DNA from: Panax quinquefolius
Lineage: Eukaryota > Streptophyta > Magnoliopsida > Apiales > Araliaceae
NCBI GenBank assembly: GCA_020205615.1
Contig: CM035152.1
Location: 150,030,166-150,094,165, forward strand
DNA: 64,000 nt
Direction of reading: 5' to 3'
Shown: one piece after another, positions 1 to 13,232 of the stretch
Position numbering within the stretch: the first letter of the stretch is position 1
Layout: every line of letters starts with the position of its first letter
The notes under the pieces: model-generated
The model's database searches: none
The model's input: only the letters and a program-made list of their open reading frames with translations
Told to the model about the DNA's origin: nothing
Translations under genes and position numbers: made by a program

Positions 1-850
1 AGTTCTGATCTGATTCAATCCTTCCACCATCTGATATCCCCAAATAAATATAAGGCATAGAATTCTTTGTCGAGTCTTATTTTATTTAATTATATATATT
101 CGATCCTTAAATGTCTGACCCCAAATAATACAAATTAGAAACTCCTTTCTAATTTCATTACGCCTTATGGCCCAAGGACTCTTGAGTTGTCATTTTATCG
201 AATCACATAGGACATTTCTCTTCTTTTTACTAGAAGTGGTAGATTCTTTATTGATTATACATTATCTCCATATACGACTTATTATACCCAAGCATACCCT
301 TTGATATACCTAAGGTCTTAAGGAATAAGTCAAAGTATAACTCATCATACACACGAATCTTATGATGATCTCAGAGTCAAGGATCACTTGTCTACTATCA
401 CTACTGAGGAATTCTATTGTGAGCGAGTAAAACTCTATTAGGTATTCCTTAGTGAGCCACGTTCGATGAACTTATTCTCTAATAAGCACCTACATACTTG
501 CTTTAGTGTCTCCACACAAATGATCGTGAGATCAATCATCCTCATCCAATGAAATGACAGCGTATGTACCCGATCTATCGGGATTCACTAATCCCCGATT
601 TAGTAATCGATGATTGGGAACTATTTTAGTTTTAAACTTTCTAAAATTTAGATCTCATTAGAATGATCATCATCATTATTCTAAAAGCATTGCTTAAAAC
701 TATGGGTTTATCACATATTATAAAAGCGACATCGTGTAGATAATTAAAAGCCTTTAATAAATTAATACTTTTTATTAATAAATGAATAAGATTATTACAA
801 AGTATATGCTTTATCATCAAACATGATTGGCTTGCGTGCATCTACTTTCA
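1..850 (+). mobile_element. 3' part of a Ty1/copia-type LTR
   Basis: This block aligns along its length with 35110-35993 and, reversed, with 35994-36528. Shared landmarks are the 'aatcctt..accat' start, the 'aagcacctacatacttgctt' stretch and an 'aaactatgggtttatcaca' stretch. It ends in CA exactly where homology to the interior of the next gypsy element begins at 851, so it is probably an LTR inserted into that element. Its 5' end lies outside the window. No protein is encoded. Assignment to copia rests on LTR style only; homology to the other copies is seen directly. Confidence 0.7.
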
Positions 851-2460
851 TGACCTACTAAAGTTTATTTGGTATTTAATTGATCGATTCGAGTATAGGG
901 ATAATATGTGATATATCGATTAACCATTGTTTTAATGACGGTGTTTGAAAATGGCATCTGAAAATGTTGAGATAAGCATTGGAGCAAAATAATATGACCG
1001 TATCATGATCTGAGGCTAAGTTTGCGAGTTATCTAGTTTTGCATCCCATTTGATTCGATAATGAGGAAGCGAATGGCGAAATGTTTCTAAGAGGTTTGAA
1101 ACTTGATATCGTCGATACCTCATTTCTCATAAACTTTGTTTATATTGGATGTTATGAATAGGGCTCGATTATTGGGCGCGATAATGAGATAACACAACTA
1201 AAAAGCGAGCGACCTATAACACGATAATAATAAATCTGCGGTGGCGATAGCCATGAACAATAATAACCATCGTGGGGAAATTATCGTACGAGAATGGTAA
1301 CCACTTGGTGGTAATCATGGCGAATAATAAAGTGGAAATTTCAAGAAGAAGGTCATTTAGCTCGATTTTGTCGTATAGTGAAGTCAAGTCCAATTTGGGG
1401 CGGTGGCACCAAAGATCACGACAAAACAAAATCGATGGTTTTCAAGAAGGCGTTTTTCGTGATTCTCAGCAAAAATAAGCCGAGCGAAGTTAGCGCGTGT
1501 TAGTTAATTATAAATTTTTGCTTGAGTCTATACCTTATTAGATATCGGTTCTACCCAATCTTTTATCTCTCTTGCTTCGTTCAGCGTTTAAATTTGACTC
1601 GGAGAAATTAGACTTTGACTTATCGGTTGAAACTCAGATTAGGAGAAACCTTCATTACATGTCTTTATCAAGTCTTGGATGGCGACCGTAGTTTTGAATA
1701 ATATTTCTATTGTTAATAAATTTCTGGCGTATTCTTAAAGACTTCTTAGCCTACCTACCTTAGGCGTGAAATCGAATTTTGTATTGACCCGATCAAAACC
1801 CGATTCTAGAACCCTTAAGTATTTCTTCTTGACAAAAGCGAGCGTATAATGCGCTTGAAAGGCGTTGGCTCAAATTACATTGAAGATTACGATCGTACCA
1901 TTCAATACCATCTTGGAAAAGCGAGCGTGGTAGGCGGCGTGTTGAGTAGAAGATTATATGCGTTCTGAGTGCGAATATCTGAACCCACGTGAAGATACTT
2001 GAATATACTAGTAAAATTGACTTTAATCGATAAAGTTAAAACCACTCGAACTAAATACTCGGTGATGAATGTGAAGAAGAAGGTTCAAGATGGTGTTATT
2101 CTAGAAGCGAAGAATCGACGAAGAGAAATCTCAACCCTCGATTTTATTGGCCCATTTGAAATCCTTGATCGGTAGGAGCGTGGCCTATAGACTCGTTTTA
2201 CTTAAGTATGTCGGCGTGTTCATAACGTTTTTCACGTATCGATGTTACATAAATATGTGGGACCGAACCACATTATTGATTTAGAACCCGGGCGAGATAG
2301 TGGATAATTTAGCGATATGATGATGTACGTGTTAAAATCACGGAATATATTCTGCGCTTAAAGGTTATACCTCGAGAGTTAGAATCGTGAAGTGTCCTCA
2401 TCACATTAATGTCTGACAAAATGCGTCGTAAATTCGAGCGAAATTTCATAAGGAGGAGAT
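851..2460 (+). pseudogene. Tekay/Del-like gag-pol remnant, unit 1
   Basis: Degenerate interior of a Ty3/gypsy chromovirus-like element, collinear with unit 2 (5538-8160). Recognisable pieces in order are a gag fragment (about 975-1200), the protease region (about 1500-1640, matching the LLDTGS-type region of the element at 43.4 kb), a scrap of the reverse transcriptase N-terminus joined directly to RNase H C-terminus (about 1700-1970), and the integrase C-terminus (about 2110-2400). The reverse transcriptase and integrase catalytic cores are absent. About 500 bp of gag present in unit 2 are missing here. Stops and frameshifts are frequent; some may be base-calling errors. The run AAGGAGGAGAT at 2450-2460, next to the LTR, is the polypurine tract. 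The upstream end is cut by the copia-type LTR. Confidence 0.75.
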
Positions 2461-5452
2461 TGTAAAATCCAGTTTTACGAATAAAGATATAATTTTCTCG
2501 AAATATTTTTTAATATTATGGTATGGATTTGATATAATTTTATAGTTGTGGATAGTATTTATAAATTTTGCAAAGTATGCGACTTGTTATAAAATATTCT
2601 TTTTGTCGGGGAATATTCTTTTTTATCGGGGAATATCAAATGCAATGGCGGCACAATCATTAGTGAACCCACAACGGAAGTATTGTCGTAGTAATAAAGC
2701 AGCAAATTATTATTATTATGAAAATAACGGCGGAAGTTTTATCGTTAAAAGCTGTTGAACTACCCATAGTAAAAATACGATAATATCGTTAGTTGCGTAG
2801 TAGCACGATATTGATTATTGATGTTTATGTGAAAGTCACTTTCGGTTATACTCGATTATTACTTTACGATAATTCTTTGCATCATATCTCTCGTATTATT
2901 GATTGATTATTGTCATGATATCATCTGCGTAATATTTTTATATTATTAAATCAATAATTGAGGCGACAAAGTTATTCATATTATTAAATTGAAATATTTA
3001 CAATGTCTAGAAGTTCTGTCAAGGAGAGGTTTGGTCACCTAATTGCGCGTCAATAAGAAGAAATCCTTATTGGAAAGCCCCCTCTTTCCTGGGAATGACC
3101 TGGTTGTTAAATATTGTGAGTTATGATATTAATGATGAATAAGTTCGTGTTGATCAAAGATAAACTTGATAGTCCCATTGTGTTGGGATTATTGGTGTTA
3201 GTTGAAATAGACATTTATTTCGATGATAATTGATGTCTGGGGGTTATATTGATAAATCGGGTAATTTATCGGATAAATGAGCAATTAATTGCTACTAATT
3301 CACATGCTCATATAACTATTTATTCACATGTGTGTACTATTGAGTCACATTCACTTACTATTAGGGGAGTTGGTGCAAGATTGATAATACTTGCATAACT
3401 AAGTTAAAGATGGAGGTATAGATGGAGTCTTATCATAATTAATTTTTTCACATGTTTAGAACTATTGAGTCACATGATTTACTATTGATTCACATGATTT
3501 ACTATTAGGGGAGGTGGTGCAAGTTTGATAATACTTGGATGGTTGAATTAAAAATGAAAGAAAAGTTGGAGGTATTATCTTTGTAATTTTTGAGCTCCAA
3601 AAGCGTGCGATTATCGAAACTATATTTTTCTATAAATAGAAGCCCATTCTTCCTTCATTTCTCACCAATTCACTAAAAAGCTTTAGAGCCATTATTATAG
3701 AGAGAAATTATTGAGAGAAAGAAGAAGAAATACTGCTCCCTCATTTATCGATATCCGATCTTCTTTTGAGGTAAGGGATATTATTTGTTTGTACACAATA
3801 AGGGGTATTATTCTTTCGTATTCATAAAGAAATTACTTCTTTCGATACTAAATAAGAGTTGTTATTCCATTCTTCATTATTATGTTGGAATAACTTTGTT
3901 TATCTGAAGTCTTGCATCGTGGTGAAATTCTTACATTATTCCATTCAGTATTATTATTATGTTGGGATAACCTATTTATCTGATATATCGCGTACATGGT
4001 GAAATTCTTCTATTATTCCATTCTTTATTATTACATTAGAATATCTTGTCGGTCTTGATTTTAGTTTGACTGGTTTCCGATTCTTTATTATTACATTGGA
4101 ATAACTTGTTTATCTGAAATCTAGCATCATGGTGAAATTACATTTGTTATTCCATTCTTTATTATTACATTGGAATATCACATGCGTTAACGTTTACGCT
4201 TGACTTTAGTTCCATTATTTTAAAAATAGTAAATGAATTTTAAAAATTCCGAGAAAAATATATGATCATTATGAGACTATATTCTGCTAAATCTCAGAAA
4301 AAAAATATTTTTGGGACTGATTTGGTATTTTTTATGAAAATGGTTTAGTTACGAACATATGAGTTAAATATGTTATGTGAAGTAGCAAAGTTGGAAAATA
4401 GGATTTTATGGCTTGAAATTCCTATATAAGGTATATGTAGATTGTTGATAAGGGATTTGATCATTGGTGATGAAATCTTATGATTATGGCATTCTTTGAA
4501 TGATTAAATTCATTATTTGGTAAAGTGTAAGCAGTTGAAATAAATTGTTTATAAGTTTAGAGGTGATTAAAATATTGTTATGATATTAATAATATTAGAT
4601 TATGAGTGGTTGATAATATTTGGATAAATTTAAGGTCTTTAATATTTATCCTTGTTTTAGTTTGATTAATGTTTATATCATTGTCATCATCCTCATGCTT
4701 ATATGGTGATGAAAGTTATCTTTGACTTACGTGCGAAGATGGACTGTTGTTTATTGAATTATATATCTTTGGCTTACGTGAAAAGATGAATTGTTGATTA
4801 TTAATTTTATTATTGTATATCTTTGGCTTACGTGCAGTGATGGACTTGGTATGATTATGACTAGGGATTATTCGGTATAGTCATGACCATTGATGATTTA
4901 ATGAATATCCTTGGCCCATAGTGCAGGGATGATTCGATGATGTGGTTTATTTATTAATTGAGTCTCGTGATAAAAATTGATGAAAACATTTTAAATCATA
5001 GAAGATAGTAGATTTTATTCTCTCTTGACTTTTTAATTGGATTGCTTGTTCATTGCGATTAAACTTGATGTCTATTGTATTTTATCGGTTTAACATTGTT
5101 GAAGACTAATGATAATTTATTACGTATTATCTTAGTCATAATATTTATTCTTGGACTAGTTGAACTCACCCTTTTGCTTTCATTGTTTCTCTTGAGGAAA
5201 TGAGAATGTAGCGAGGGACTAGTCGAAGAATGGGTGATGAGTCGGATGATAGCATTAGTAGTCCTCACTATTCTATGAAATAGTGTGTTAATAAATGTAT
5301 TGAAGACTTATTTTGAGTTTGAATCTTTATACAGAAGACAATATTTGTATTAAAACTCACATTTCGTATTGTATATTTAAGATTGTATTTGTATTATGTA
5401 CCATGTTTTGTGACTCGAAATAGGTGATGTATACTTATTTTGAGGCGTCACG
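2461..5452 (+). mobile_element. Central LTR of the tandem Tekay-like array (LTR 1)
   Basis: This LTR starts with TGTAAAATCC right after a polypurine tract and ends near GGCGTCAC just before a primer-binding site. It serves as 3' LTR of unit 1 and 5' LTR of unit 2. It is collinear with 8161-10789. It contains a TATA box (about 3630-3639, CTATAAATAG) and, downstream, repeated 'ttattacattggaataac' modules (about 3840-4190). Further on come several 'ctttggcttacgtg' hairpin-like modules (about 4720-4920). The end 'cgaaataggtgatgtatac..' matches the ends of all other Tekay-like LTRs in the window when they are reversed. No gene is carried. Confidence 0.8.
3630..3639 (+). promoter_or_regulatory. LTR TATA box
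   Basis: CTATAAATAG, about 1.17 kb into the LTR, followed by a start-site-like 'cttcatttctcaccaa' stretch. The same motif recurs at the matching place in the sister LTR (9171-9180) and, on the minus strand, in the Tekay LTRs at 37804-37813, 48888-48897 and 61762-61771. Probable retrotransposon promoter. Confidence 0.6.
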
Positions 5453-5453
5453 G

Positions 5454-5466
5454 TTAGTATCAAAGC
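5454..5466 (+). other. Primer-binding site, initiator-Met tRNA type
   Basis: The sequence immediately after the LTR resembles TGGTATCAGAGC, the complement of the initiator methionine tRNA 3' end, with a few changes (TTAGTATCAAAGC). A clean copy of the same site occurs at 50429-50441 on the minus strand. Confidence 0.65.
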
Positions 5467-8160
5467 TTAGGGATATGATCCACAGCTAAGATGTGAGATA
5501 AGAACTAGGAGGGAGATATGGGGAATTCCTTGCTAGTAGTATGACCTACTAAGTTTATTTGGTATTTAATTGGTGGTCGGAGTATAAGGATAATATGTGA
5601 TATGTTAATTAACCCTTGTTTTGTGGTAGTATTTGAAAATGACATCAGAGAATGTTGAGAATATCAATGGAGCCACGGGAGACCATTGAGTCTCCACGGA
5701 TCGATAATCGAGGATAATGTGCATCGGGAAGGCGACAATCCTCGGAAAACAATAACACTTACGAATGATGAGCGATGGAATGTTCGGAGGCTTTATCACA
5801 ATTCATGCGACATCGGTGAGGCGACTCTCATCCAAAATCACGGGTGGAAACTTGGCGACTCTCGGACGGTCATTCTTTAAGCGATTCGAGGAAGCTGGGA
5901 CCACGGAGTTTTTGGAGCAGAAACCACTTAAAGGCGGAGGCGTGGATAAAGCGAATCTGCAAGATATTTGATGTCTTGGGATGCTCAGGAAGCAAAAGGT
6001 TTTCTTTGCCACCTTAATATTTGTGACGGAGGCGATTCTTGATGGGAATTTGTAAAGCGTACTCGACTGCTTGCCTTGAAGATGACTTGGGAGAAGTTCG
6101 AATTGTTCAACGACAAGTACTTTCCGAAAGTATTACGTCACATGAAAGAGGTAGAGTTCATCAAAGTTTGGAGCAAAAAAACATGGCCGTGTCGCGATCT
6201 GAAGCAAAGTTTCTTGAGTTGTCGGTTTAAATCCCATTTGGTTGATAATGAGGAGAGAATAGCGAATGAATGTTTTAAGAGGTTTGAAACTTAGATATCG
6301 TCGATATCTTATCTCTCGTAAAGCTGTGTTTGTATTGGATGTTGTTAATAGGGCTCGATTATTGGAAGCGCGATAATGAGTCAACCAACCAAAAAGAAGC
6401 GGTAAGCAAAATGATAATACCGGTGAGAGCGATCGTGAGCGGTGACAACAAGCGTGGAGGAATCAACATGCGAAATGGTAACCACTTGGTGGTAATCATG
6501 GCGAAAACAATAAGAATGGACATTTCAAGAAGAGAGATTCAACAATGATGGAAAGACATCGACTTGACACCGTTGTTAAGGAAGGAGAGCGACCACTATC
6601 ATATGCTTCAAATACGGAGGGAGGACATATCGGTCCAAAGCTATGCTGACGGTCAAAACCTGTTACAATTATAGAAGAAATGGTCACCTAGCACGATTTT
6701 GTCGTACACCAAAGTCAAGTCCAGCTAAGACGGTGGCACCAAAGGCGGATGCGGACAAAACAAAGTCGGTGGTTTCAGGAATAGCATTTTTTGTGACTTC
6801 TCGAAAAGCAAGTAACCCAAACGAAGTTAGCATGGGTTAGTTAATTATAAATTCTTACGAAGTCTATACCTTATTAGATACCGGTTCTACCCATTCTTTT
6901 ATCTCTCTTGCTTGTACTCAACATTTAAATTTGACCCCAGAGAAGTTAGACTTTGACTTATCGATTGAAACTCTTTTAGTAGAAACCTTCGTTACCTCCA
7001 CTGTTTATAAATCTTGTTGATTAAAATCGACACTTTCACGTTACCTGTCGATCTTATTTCATTGAAAATACTTGCATTTGATGTGATTCTAGGGATTGAT
7101 TGGTTAGCTACTCATCATGCAAAAATTGATTGTTTTTTATTAAGGTTGTTAACTTTATGCGTATTCTAACCAACCTATTATGTGGATTAATACAAACCAA
7201 ACCATTAAAATCAATCATTGTCATCTCGAGCCATAAAAGCTTTTCGTTTATTGAAAAATGGATGTCAAGCTTCCTTAGCTCATATCACGGATCTAAACAA
7301 AAATATATAGATTTTGAATGATATTTCTATTGTTAATAAATTTCTGGCGTATTCCTAAAAACTTCTGGCCTACCCCGAGGCGTGAAATTGAATTTTGTAT
7401 TGACCCCGATCAAAACCCATTTCTAAAACCCTCAAATATTTTCTTCACCCAAAAGCAGCGTGTAATGTGCGAAAGCGTTGGCTCGAGCTATTGAAGATTA
7501 CGATCGTACCATTCAATATCATCGTGGGAAAAGCGAACGTGGTAGCTAACGCGTTGAGTAGAAGATCGTATGTGTTTACGAGTGTGATGTTGTTAACACA
7601 AAGACTCATTTCGTATAACTTACAAATGATGGAGATAGAGTTAAAGACTCTAGGGAACCACGTGAAGATAACGAATATATGAGTAGAATCAACTTTAATC
7701 GATAAAGTTAAAACCGCTCAAGCTACACACCCGGAGCTGATGAATGTGAAGAAGAAGGTTCAAGTGGGCGTTAATTTAAAAAGCAAGAGTTGCTGAAGAG
7801 AGGAAATCTCAACCCTCGATTTAATTGGCCCATTTGAAATCCTCGATCGGTAGGAGCGTGGCTATATAGACTGGTTTCTGCAATTATGTCGGCGTGTTCA
7901 TAACATTTTTCACGTATTGATGTTACGTAAATATATGGACAACCCGAACCACATTATTGATTTAGAACCGAACGAGATAGGGGAAGATTTAACGTATGAG
8001 AAGATACGTGTTAAAATCATGGATAAGAAGGATTATATTCGACACTCAAAGGTTATACCTCAACGGTTAGAATCTGAAATGAAGTCAGGTATCCTCACTC
8101 TTTTAGGCGTACCGAGTGCGTACGTAAATTTAGAGGGAGAAATTTCATAAGGAGGGAGAT
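5467..8160 (+). pseudogene. Tekay/Del-like gag-pol remnant, unit 2
   Basis: Interior of the element bounded by LTRs 2461-5452 and 8161-10789. Gag remnant covers about 5640-6640. A damaged CCHC zinc knuckle is at 6658-6700 (CYNYRRNGHLARFC; the second Cys is Tyr). The protease lies at about 6845-7110, with LLDTGSTHSFIS. The reverse transcriptase N-terminus (about 7310-7440) then jumps directly to the RNase H C-terminal stretch RWLELLK..KANVVANALSRR (about 7465-7570). The integrase C-terminus and chromodomain-like tail follow (about 7800-8150). The RT active site and the integrase core are missing, so the unit is non-autonomous. Unit 1 has the same RT-to-RNase H junction. The polypurine tract is AAGGAGGGAGAT at 8149-8160. 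Confidence 0.8.
7917..8150 (+). pseudogene. Integrase C-terminal fragment (unit 2)
   Basis: An open stretch of 77 codons whose start MLRKYMDNPNHIIDLEPNEI matches the integrase C-terminal region of the element at 39.0-39.8 kb (there MLRKYVKDPKKIIELEPEEI). The chromodomain core present there (KVLWRNH..) has been deleted here. The end VNLEGEIS-stop lies 10 bases before the LTR, as in the better preserved copy. It is a surviving piece of pol, not a gene of its own. Confidence 0.75.
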
Positions 8161-10789
8161 TGTGAGACCCCAAATTTTATGAATAAAGATTTAAATTTCT
8201 CAAAATATTTTTTTAATATTATGGAATGAATTTGATATAATGTTATAGTTGTGGGTAATATTTATAAAATTTTCAAAATCATGAAGTTGTTATATAATAT
8301 TCGATTGGTGGGGAATATTCGTTTTAACGAAATATTAAATACAATGGCACAATCATTAGTGGATCCCATAGCGGAATTAATATCGGATTGAGAAAATGAC
8401 AAAAATATTTTATGAAAATAACGGCGGAAGTTTTCTGGTAGCTTTTGAAACACCCGTTAGTAAAAAATGCGATGTCGTGTGGTTGCATAGTAGCACGCGG
8501 TTTGATTATTGATGCTTACGTGAAAGTCACTCGGTTTTATTCAATTATTGCTATAGTAATTATTGCATAGTATCTCACGTTATTTGATTCGATTATTATC
8601 GATATTTTATATATTATTAAATCGATAATTGAGATAACAAAGTTATTAATATTATTATTTACAATATTAACGATGTCTAGAAGTTACTGCGAAGGAGAGG
8701 TTTGGTCACTAATTGCGGCATGATAGGAGAAATCCTTATTGGAAAGCTCCTCTTTCACAGGAACAACACAATTGGATTAATATTATGAATTATAATAAAG
8801 GTGATAAGTTTTATTTTATTATTATTATAAATGTAATAAAAGCAGAAAACTTTTTATATAAAAAGAATACTTTTATAAAGTTATTTGTTTTATTAGACTA
8901 TAAATAGAATATATTATATTTTATTATGCATAGTGTTTGCATAGTAAAATCTTTTTATATAAAGCAGAATACTTTTATAAAATTATTAGTTTTATTAGAT
9001 TATAAATAGAATATATTATATTATATTTAAAAGATTTTATTTTATTAGAATATTTTATTAATCTTATTAGATTATAATAGTAAATTAATATGGATAAATC
9101 TAGTTTAAAAAGTAAATCAATACGGACCAGTTTAATGAATTAGATTCTTATTCTTATTAGATCCATTCTCCTATAAATAGAAGCTCATTTTTTCATTATT
9201 TTTTACTGAATTCACTAAAAATCTAGAGAGAAACTATAGAAAAGAAAAGAAAAAAGTATTATGCTTTCTTCCTTACTCCTCATATCCGGTTTCTTACAAG
9301 TTAAGAGGTATTATTTCTTTTGTATTCATGAAGAGAACTTACATTATTCCATTCTTTATTATTACATTAGAATAACTTTTGTATCTGTGGACTACCTATA
9401 TATATGGTAAAATTCTTACATTATTCCATTCTTTATTATTACATTTGGAATAACTTTGTATCTGTGAATAACACCACATACTTGGTGAAATTCTTACATT
9501 ATTCCATTCTTTATTATTATGTTAGAATAACACATACATCGTTTCTCTGCGCGTCATGGTGAAGTTCTTACATTATTCCATTCTTTATTATTTTGTTTAG
9601 AACATCACATGCATGCGTTTCGCATGACTGATTCCATTATTTATTATTACATTGGAATATCACATGCATGCGTTTTACGCGTGACTGGTTCCATTATTAA
9701 TTATTACATTGGAATATCACATGCATGCGATTATCGCATGGCACGGTGATTTCTTTTTTATTCCATTCTTTATTATACTCGGTTGGTTAAAGTTTTGGCT
9801 TTTATACTCCATGAAATTAGTGGAATATCTTTGATATTTGCGCTTCATCCGATATCTTTTCATGGAAATATTCTTACGAGCATTCTTGAATTTTACTCCT
9901 GGCAAGCGATATCATGTTGACAATTTGGGCGTTATTGGTTCTGGATAAATTAATTCTTGAACTTGTTTTATTGAATTCTTATATCATTGTCATCATTCTC
10001 ATGTTTATATTATGTTGAAAGTCATACGTGGCACATAGTGCATAGATGGACTTGGTATGATTATGACGAGAATTATTCGGTATAATCATGGTAGTAATAT
10101 TACAAATGATGTGGTAAAAGTTCTTATTGGCCGTAGTGCATTGATGGATGAGTTGTTGGCATGATCATGACCATTGATGAATACCTGAAATATCCTTGGC
10201 ACATGGTCGTGGATAATTTATGGTTGTGATCTTAATGAATATCCTTGGTAGTAGTCTGAGGATGATGTGGTTTATTTATTAAAATTTGAGTCTTAGCGAT
10301 AAAAGTAATGAAAAACCTTTTAAATCATAGAAGATAGTAGATTTTATTCTCTACTTGACTCTTTTAATGGATTGCTTGTTCATTTGTGAGTTAAACTTGA
10401 TGTTTGTTATATTTTATCGGTTTAACAACTTTGTTAAAGGCTAAAGATAAATTATTACGCATTATCTTAGTCGTAATATTTCTTCTTGGACTAGTTGAGC
10501 TCACCCTTTTGCTTTCATTGTTCTCTTGGGAAATGAGAGCGTGGCGAGGGACTAGTCGGGGAGCGGAGTGGCGTCGGGATGATTGCATTAGTAGTCCTCA
10601 CTATTACATGAAATAGTGTGTTAATAAATGTATTGAGGACTTATTTTGAGTTTGAATCTTATGCTGAAAGACAATATTTGTATTAAAATTCACATTTCAT
10701 GTTGTATATTTAAGATTGTATTTGTATTACATACCATGTATTTGGCGACTCGAGAATAGGTGATGTATACCTATTTTGGGGGTGTCACA
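8161..10789 (+). mobile_element. 3' LTR of the tandem Tekay-like array (LTR 2)
   Basis: Starts TGTGAGACCCC after the polypurine tract and ends GGTGTCACA. It is collinear with 2461-5452 and, inverted, with the solo LTR at 57227-60643. A TATA box sits at 9171-9180. At 9340-9770 lie five or six repeats of 'ttccattctttattattaca..ggaataac..catgcatgcg'. The 'ctttgg..cgtg' modules are reduced compared with LTR 1. No gene seen. Confidence 0.8.
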
Positions 10790-12487
10790 TCAAAGGCCGG
10801 CAAGACAATAATATAAAAAACGCGCTGCCCAAACAAAACATCTCAATAATAATCTTAGCTTAAAACCCAACAATAAAAATCGTTTAATATAATTCAAATG
10901 AAATACCAATAAATACCATATTCGAATAACGAAGACGTAACTCTTCGAAACTAAGAGTTCATCAAAATCCAACAACAAAAAGAAATAGTATCTAAAACTA
11001 AACTTCTGCTATTCCAAGCGTATCAAATAAGTGCTCGGCTTTCAATGATGGGACCTGTAAAAATCTGTAAGGGGGTGAGCAATGAAGCCGAGCAAGTAGT
11101 AATCTTTCCTATCTAATCGGATCAAGTACAATTTGCAAAACACTTTTTAAAAATTCTTTTTGTTAGATAATAGTATTAAATCTACTTTTCAAACCTAAAA
11201 CAGATAATTACAAAACGAATTTCACATTTAAAACGATTTCAAAGTATACAATATATCTTTTATTAAACAGCCTTAGCGACTAAGATTACAGTAGTCCTGT
11301 AACACGACCCAAAAGTTCAATAATGTCAATATTGATCATGCACCTACTAAGGTATCTAATCTGCACGCTCTCCGAAGGGCATCTAAAAGGTGTGCGCCTT
11401 AATAAGTCCTATATATATTAGCTCCTGAACTAAACGTAATCAATAACGGGTTCTATATATAGTCAGACTGAAGATTTCAAAAACTTTTTCTCAATATTAT
11501 CGATATTCTAAACGATACTTTTTCGTAGTTAAAATCATATATTCTCATTTCACAATTCAAAAATAAATACTTAATCCGAGGTTTTGAATAAAAGAATATA
11601 ACATTTTAATTTAAATGAAATAGTTAAATAAAACATAACGAATTTTGAAACCGTACATTTAGGCATCCGAGTAATTATTAAGACATACATAAATAACGAT
11701 AATTTTAAAAACACTAAATAGTTCGGAAAGTCACTTACCTCGATATATGAATACAAAAATAAAAGCGAACAAATTCTAAATATAAAATTAAGACAAATAA
11801 AATTATTAGGATGAAATATTATAACTTATACTCTTAACTCAAATCTTACGCACATAAATCTTAATTTTAGGTCAGCTTTATAATTACATACTATACTTAA
11901 AAATATATATTAATAAAATAGATTTATTTAAATACAAACTATAATGGCCACAAGTCAGACCATCTCAAATCACATATAAATTTGTTAACCTCTAGTTCTG
12001 ATTTGTCAAAATTGTTTTCTACCCAACTAAAACATATTTAATGAAAAGCGAATATATTTTTTTTTTTCAAAATTGTTTTCAAACGAAATGAAACATATAT
12101 AATTTGAAATTTCTTTGATTTATAAAGAAAATACATACCATTAATTTTTATACTCTTTTTCTTGTTATAACCTTTGTTTTGAAATATAAACATACATAAA
12201 TAATACGAGTTTCAACTCATAATTGAAAAAGAAGAGTTTAGTTTTACATCTTTGAGTTTTCTTCTTTTCTATTCAGCAGTACCCCAAAGTCAAATAATGT
12301 TTAATTTCTTTGCAAAATAGGTTACCAAGTAAAGCAATTCTTTTAAAATTAAAAATTTGTTACAGTCTAACTGACTTATTCTAACAGGTTTTAGATATGT
12401 ATAAATAATTATTAGTTTCTATTCTATTATCTAATTATAAACCTGTTATTATTTTATTATTATTATTATTTTTAACCAGGTATTACA
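10790..12487. mobile_element. LTR-like sequence, probable solo gypsy LTR
   Basis: About 1.7 kb of AT-rich, non-coding sequence with the phrase 'tgtaagggggtgagcaatg' (11070-11090), a style typical of plant gypsy LTRs, and the end AGGTATTACA (reversed: TGTAATACCT, a plausible LTR start). I find no primer-binding site, coding interior or clear target-site duplication, and the left boundary is only inferred from where LTR 2 ends. It could instead be part of an older unrecognised repeat. Confidence 0.4.
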
Positions 12488-12856
12488 GCTTGTCTAGGAT
12501 TCAATCTTAAGACCTATTAGTGATACAAATTCAATAAGTAGCAACTGGTACTATACAGAAACAATACCATAAAGTAAAGAGCCTTGACCAATTTAAAAAA
12601 TCGTTTGAGGTAGTTGTTGTTCGATCAACTAAGAGAAATTGGATGAATTACAATTCTACTATTCACTACATTAAAAGGGAATTGTTATTTTTGAAATCTT
12701 CTTTAATTAATTATATATCACACAATAATGTTTCCCTCACATACACGCACATACATGCTTTCTAAAAAGAAATACTTGAAGAAATTAAAAACTAACACAC
12801 ACAAAGAGAGAGGATTAAGAATAATATTACAAGCTTTTACAAGGCTAGAGAAAGAA

Positions 12857-13141
12857 TTAGAAAACAAAGAACATTAAACAACCGAGAAGTGAACCCCAGA
12901 GTTGTAGTGAAAATGCTTGTTTACGAATTGCCAATGAAGAAGAAGTACCCGCAGCGGTATATCGCGGCCGCCCCATGGCCCGGATCTTCTTAATCTCAAC
13001 TCCTCCTATCTCTAGCTTCCGAGAGCTGAGGTGAACTTGTGTCAACCCACCTTCATGAGCTGAGCATGGAAATGTTTCATGACTTAATAAGAGGAAGGCT
13101 ACCAGTGATACAGATAGCAAATATTGAATTATCTTAGACAT
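12857..13141 (-). CDS. Small secreted protein, copy A (94 aa)
   Basis: A 94-residue protein of unknown family. Residues about 5-20 (IQYLLSVSLVAFLLLS) form a signal-peptide core, with a likely cleavage near CSA/HE at residue 28-29. The middle is basic and polar, with LSSRKLEIGG, then KKIRAMGRPRYTAAGTSSS. The last 14 residues (LWGSLLGCLMFFVF) are hydrophobic, so a GPI-type tail is possible. The layout resembles precursors of secreted plant signalling peptides, but I recognise none of the named families (CLE, CEP, PEP, PSK, IDA, RGF). The start follows a TATA box by about 80 bp. An upstream ATG at 13201-13203 opens only a short out-of-frame ORF. The gene is intronless as read and duplicated at 14567-14854, with three amino-acid differences including one indel. 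Confidence 0.7.
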   Translation of the reverse strand: MSKIIQYLLSVSLVAFLLLSHETFPCSAHEGGLTQVHLSSRKLEIGGVEIKKIRAMGRPRYTAAGTSSSLAIRKQAFSLQLWGSLLGCLMFFVF

Positions 13142-13220
13142 GTTTTTTATTGATAATAAGAAGAGAGCAAGGATTTTTGTGGAGGTGGAGATAGGTTGCT
13201 CATCTTATTGAGTGGCTGTG

Positions 13221-13232
13221 TATATTTATATA
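13221..13232 (-). promoter_or_regulatory. TATA box of copy A
   Basis: TATATAAATATA on the minus strand, about 80 bp upstream of the start codon. The sister gene keeps the same element at the same place. Confidence 0.6.
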
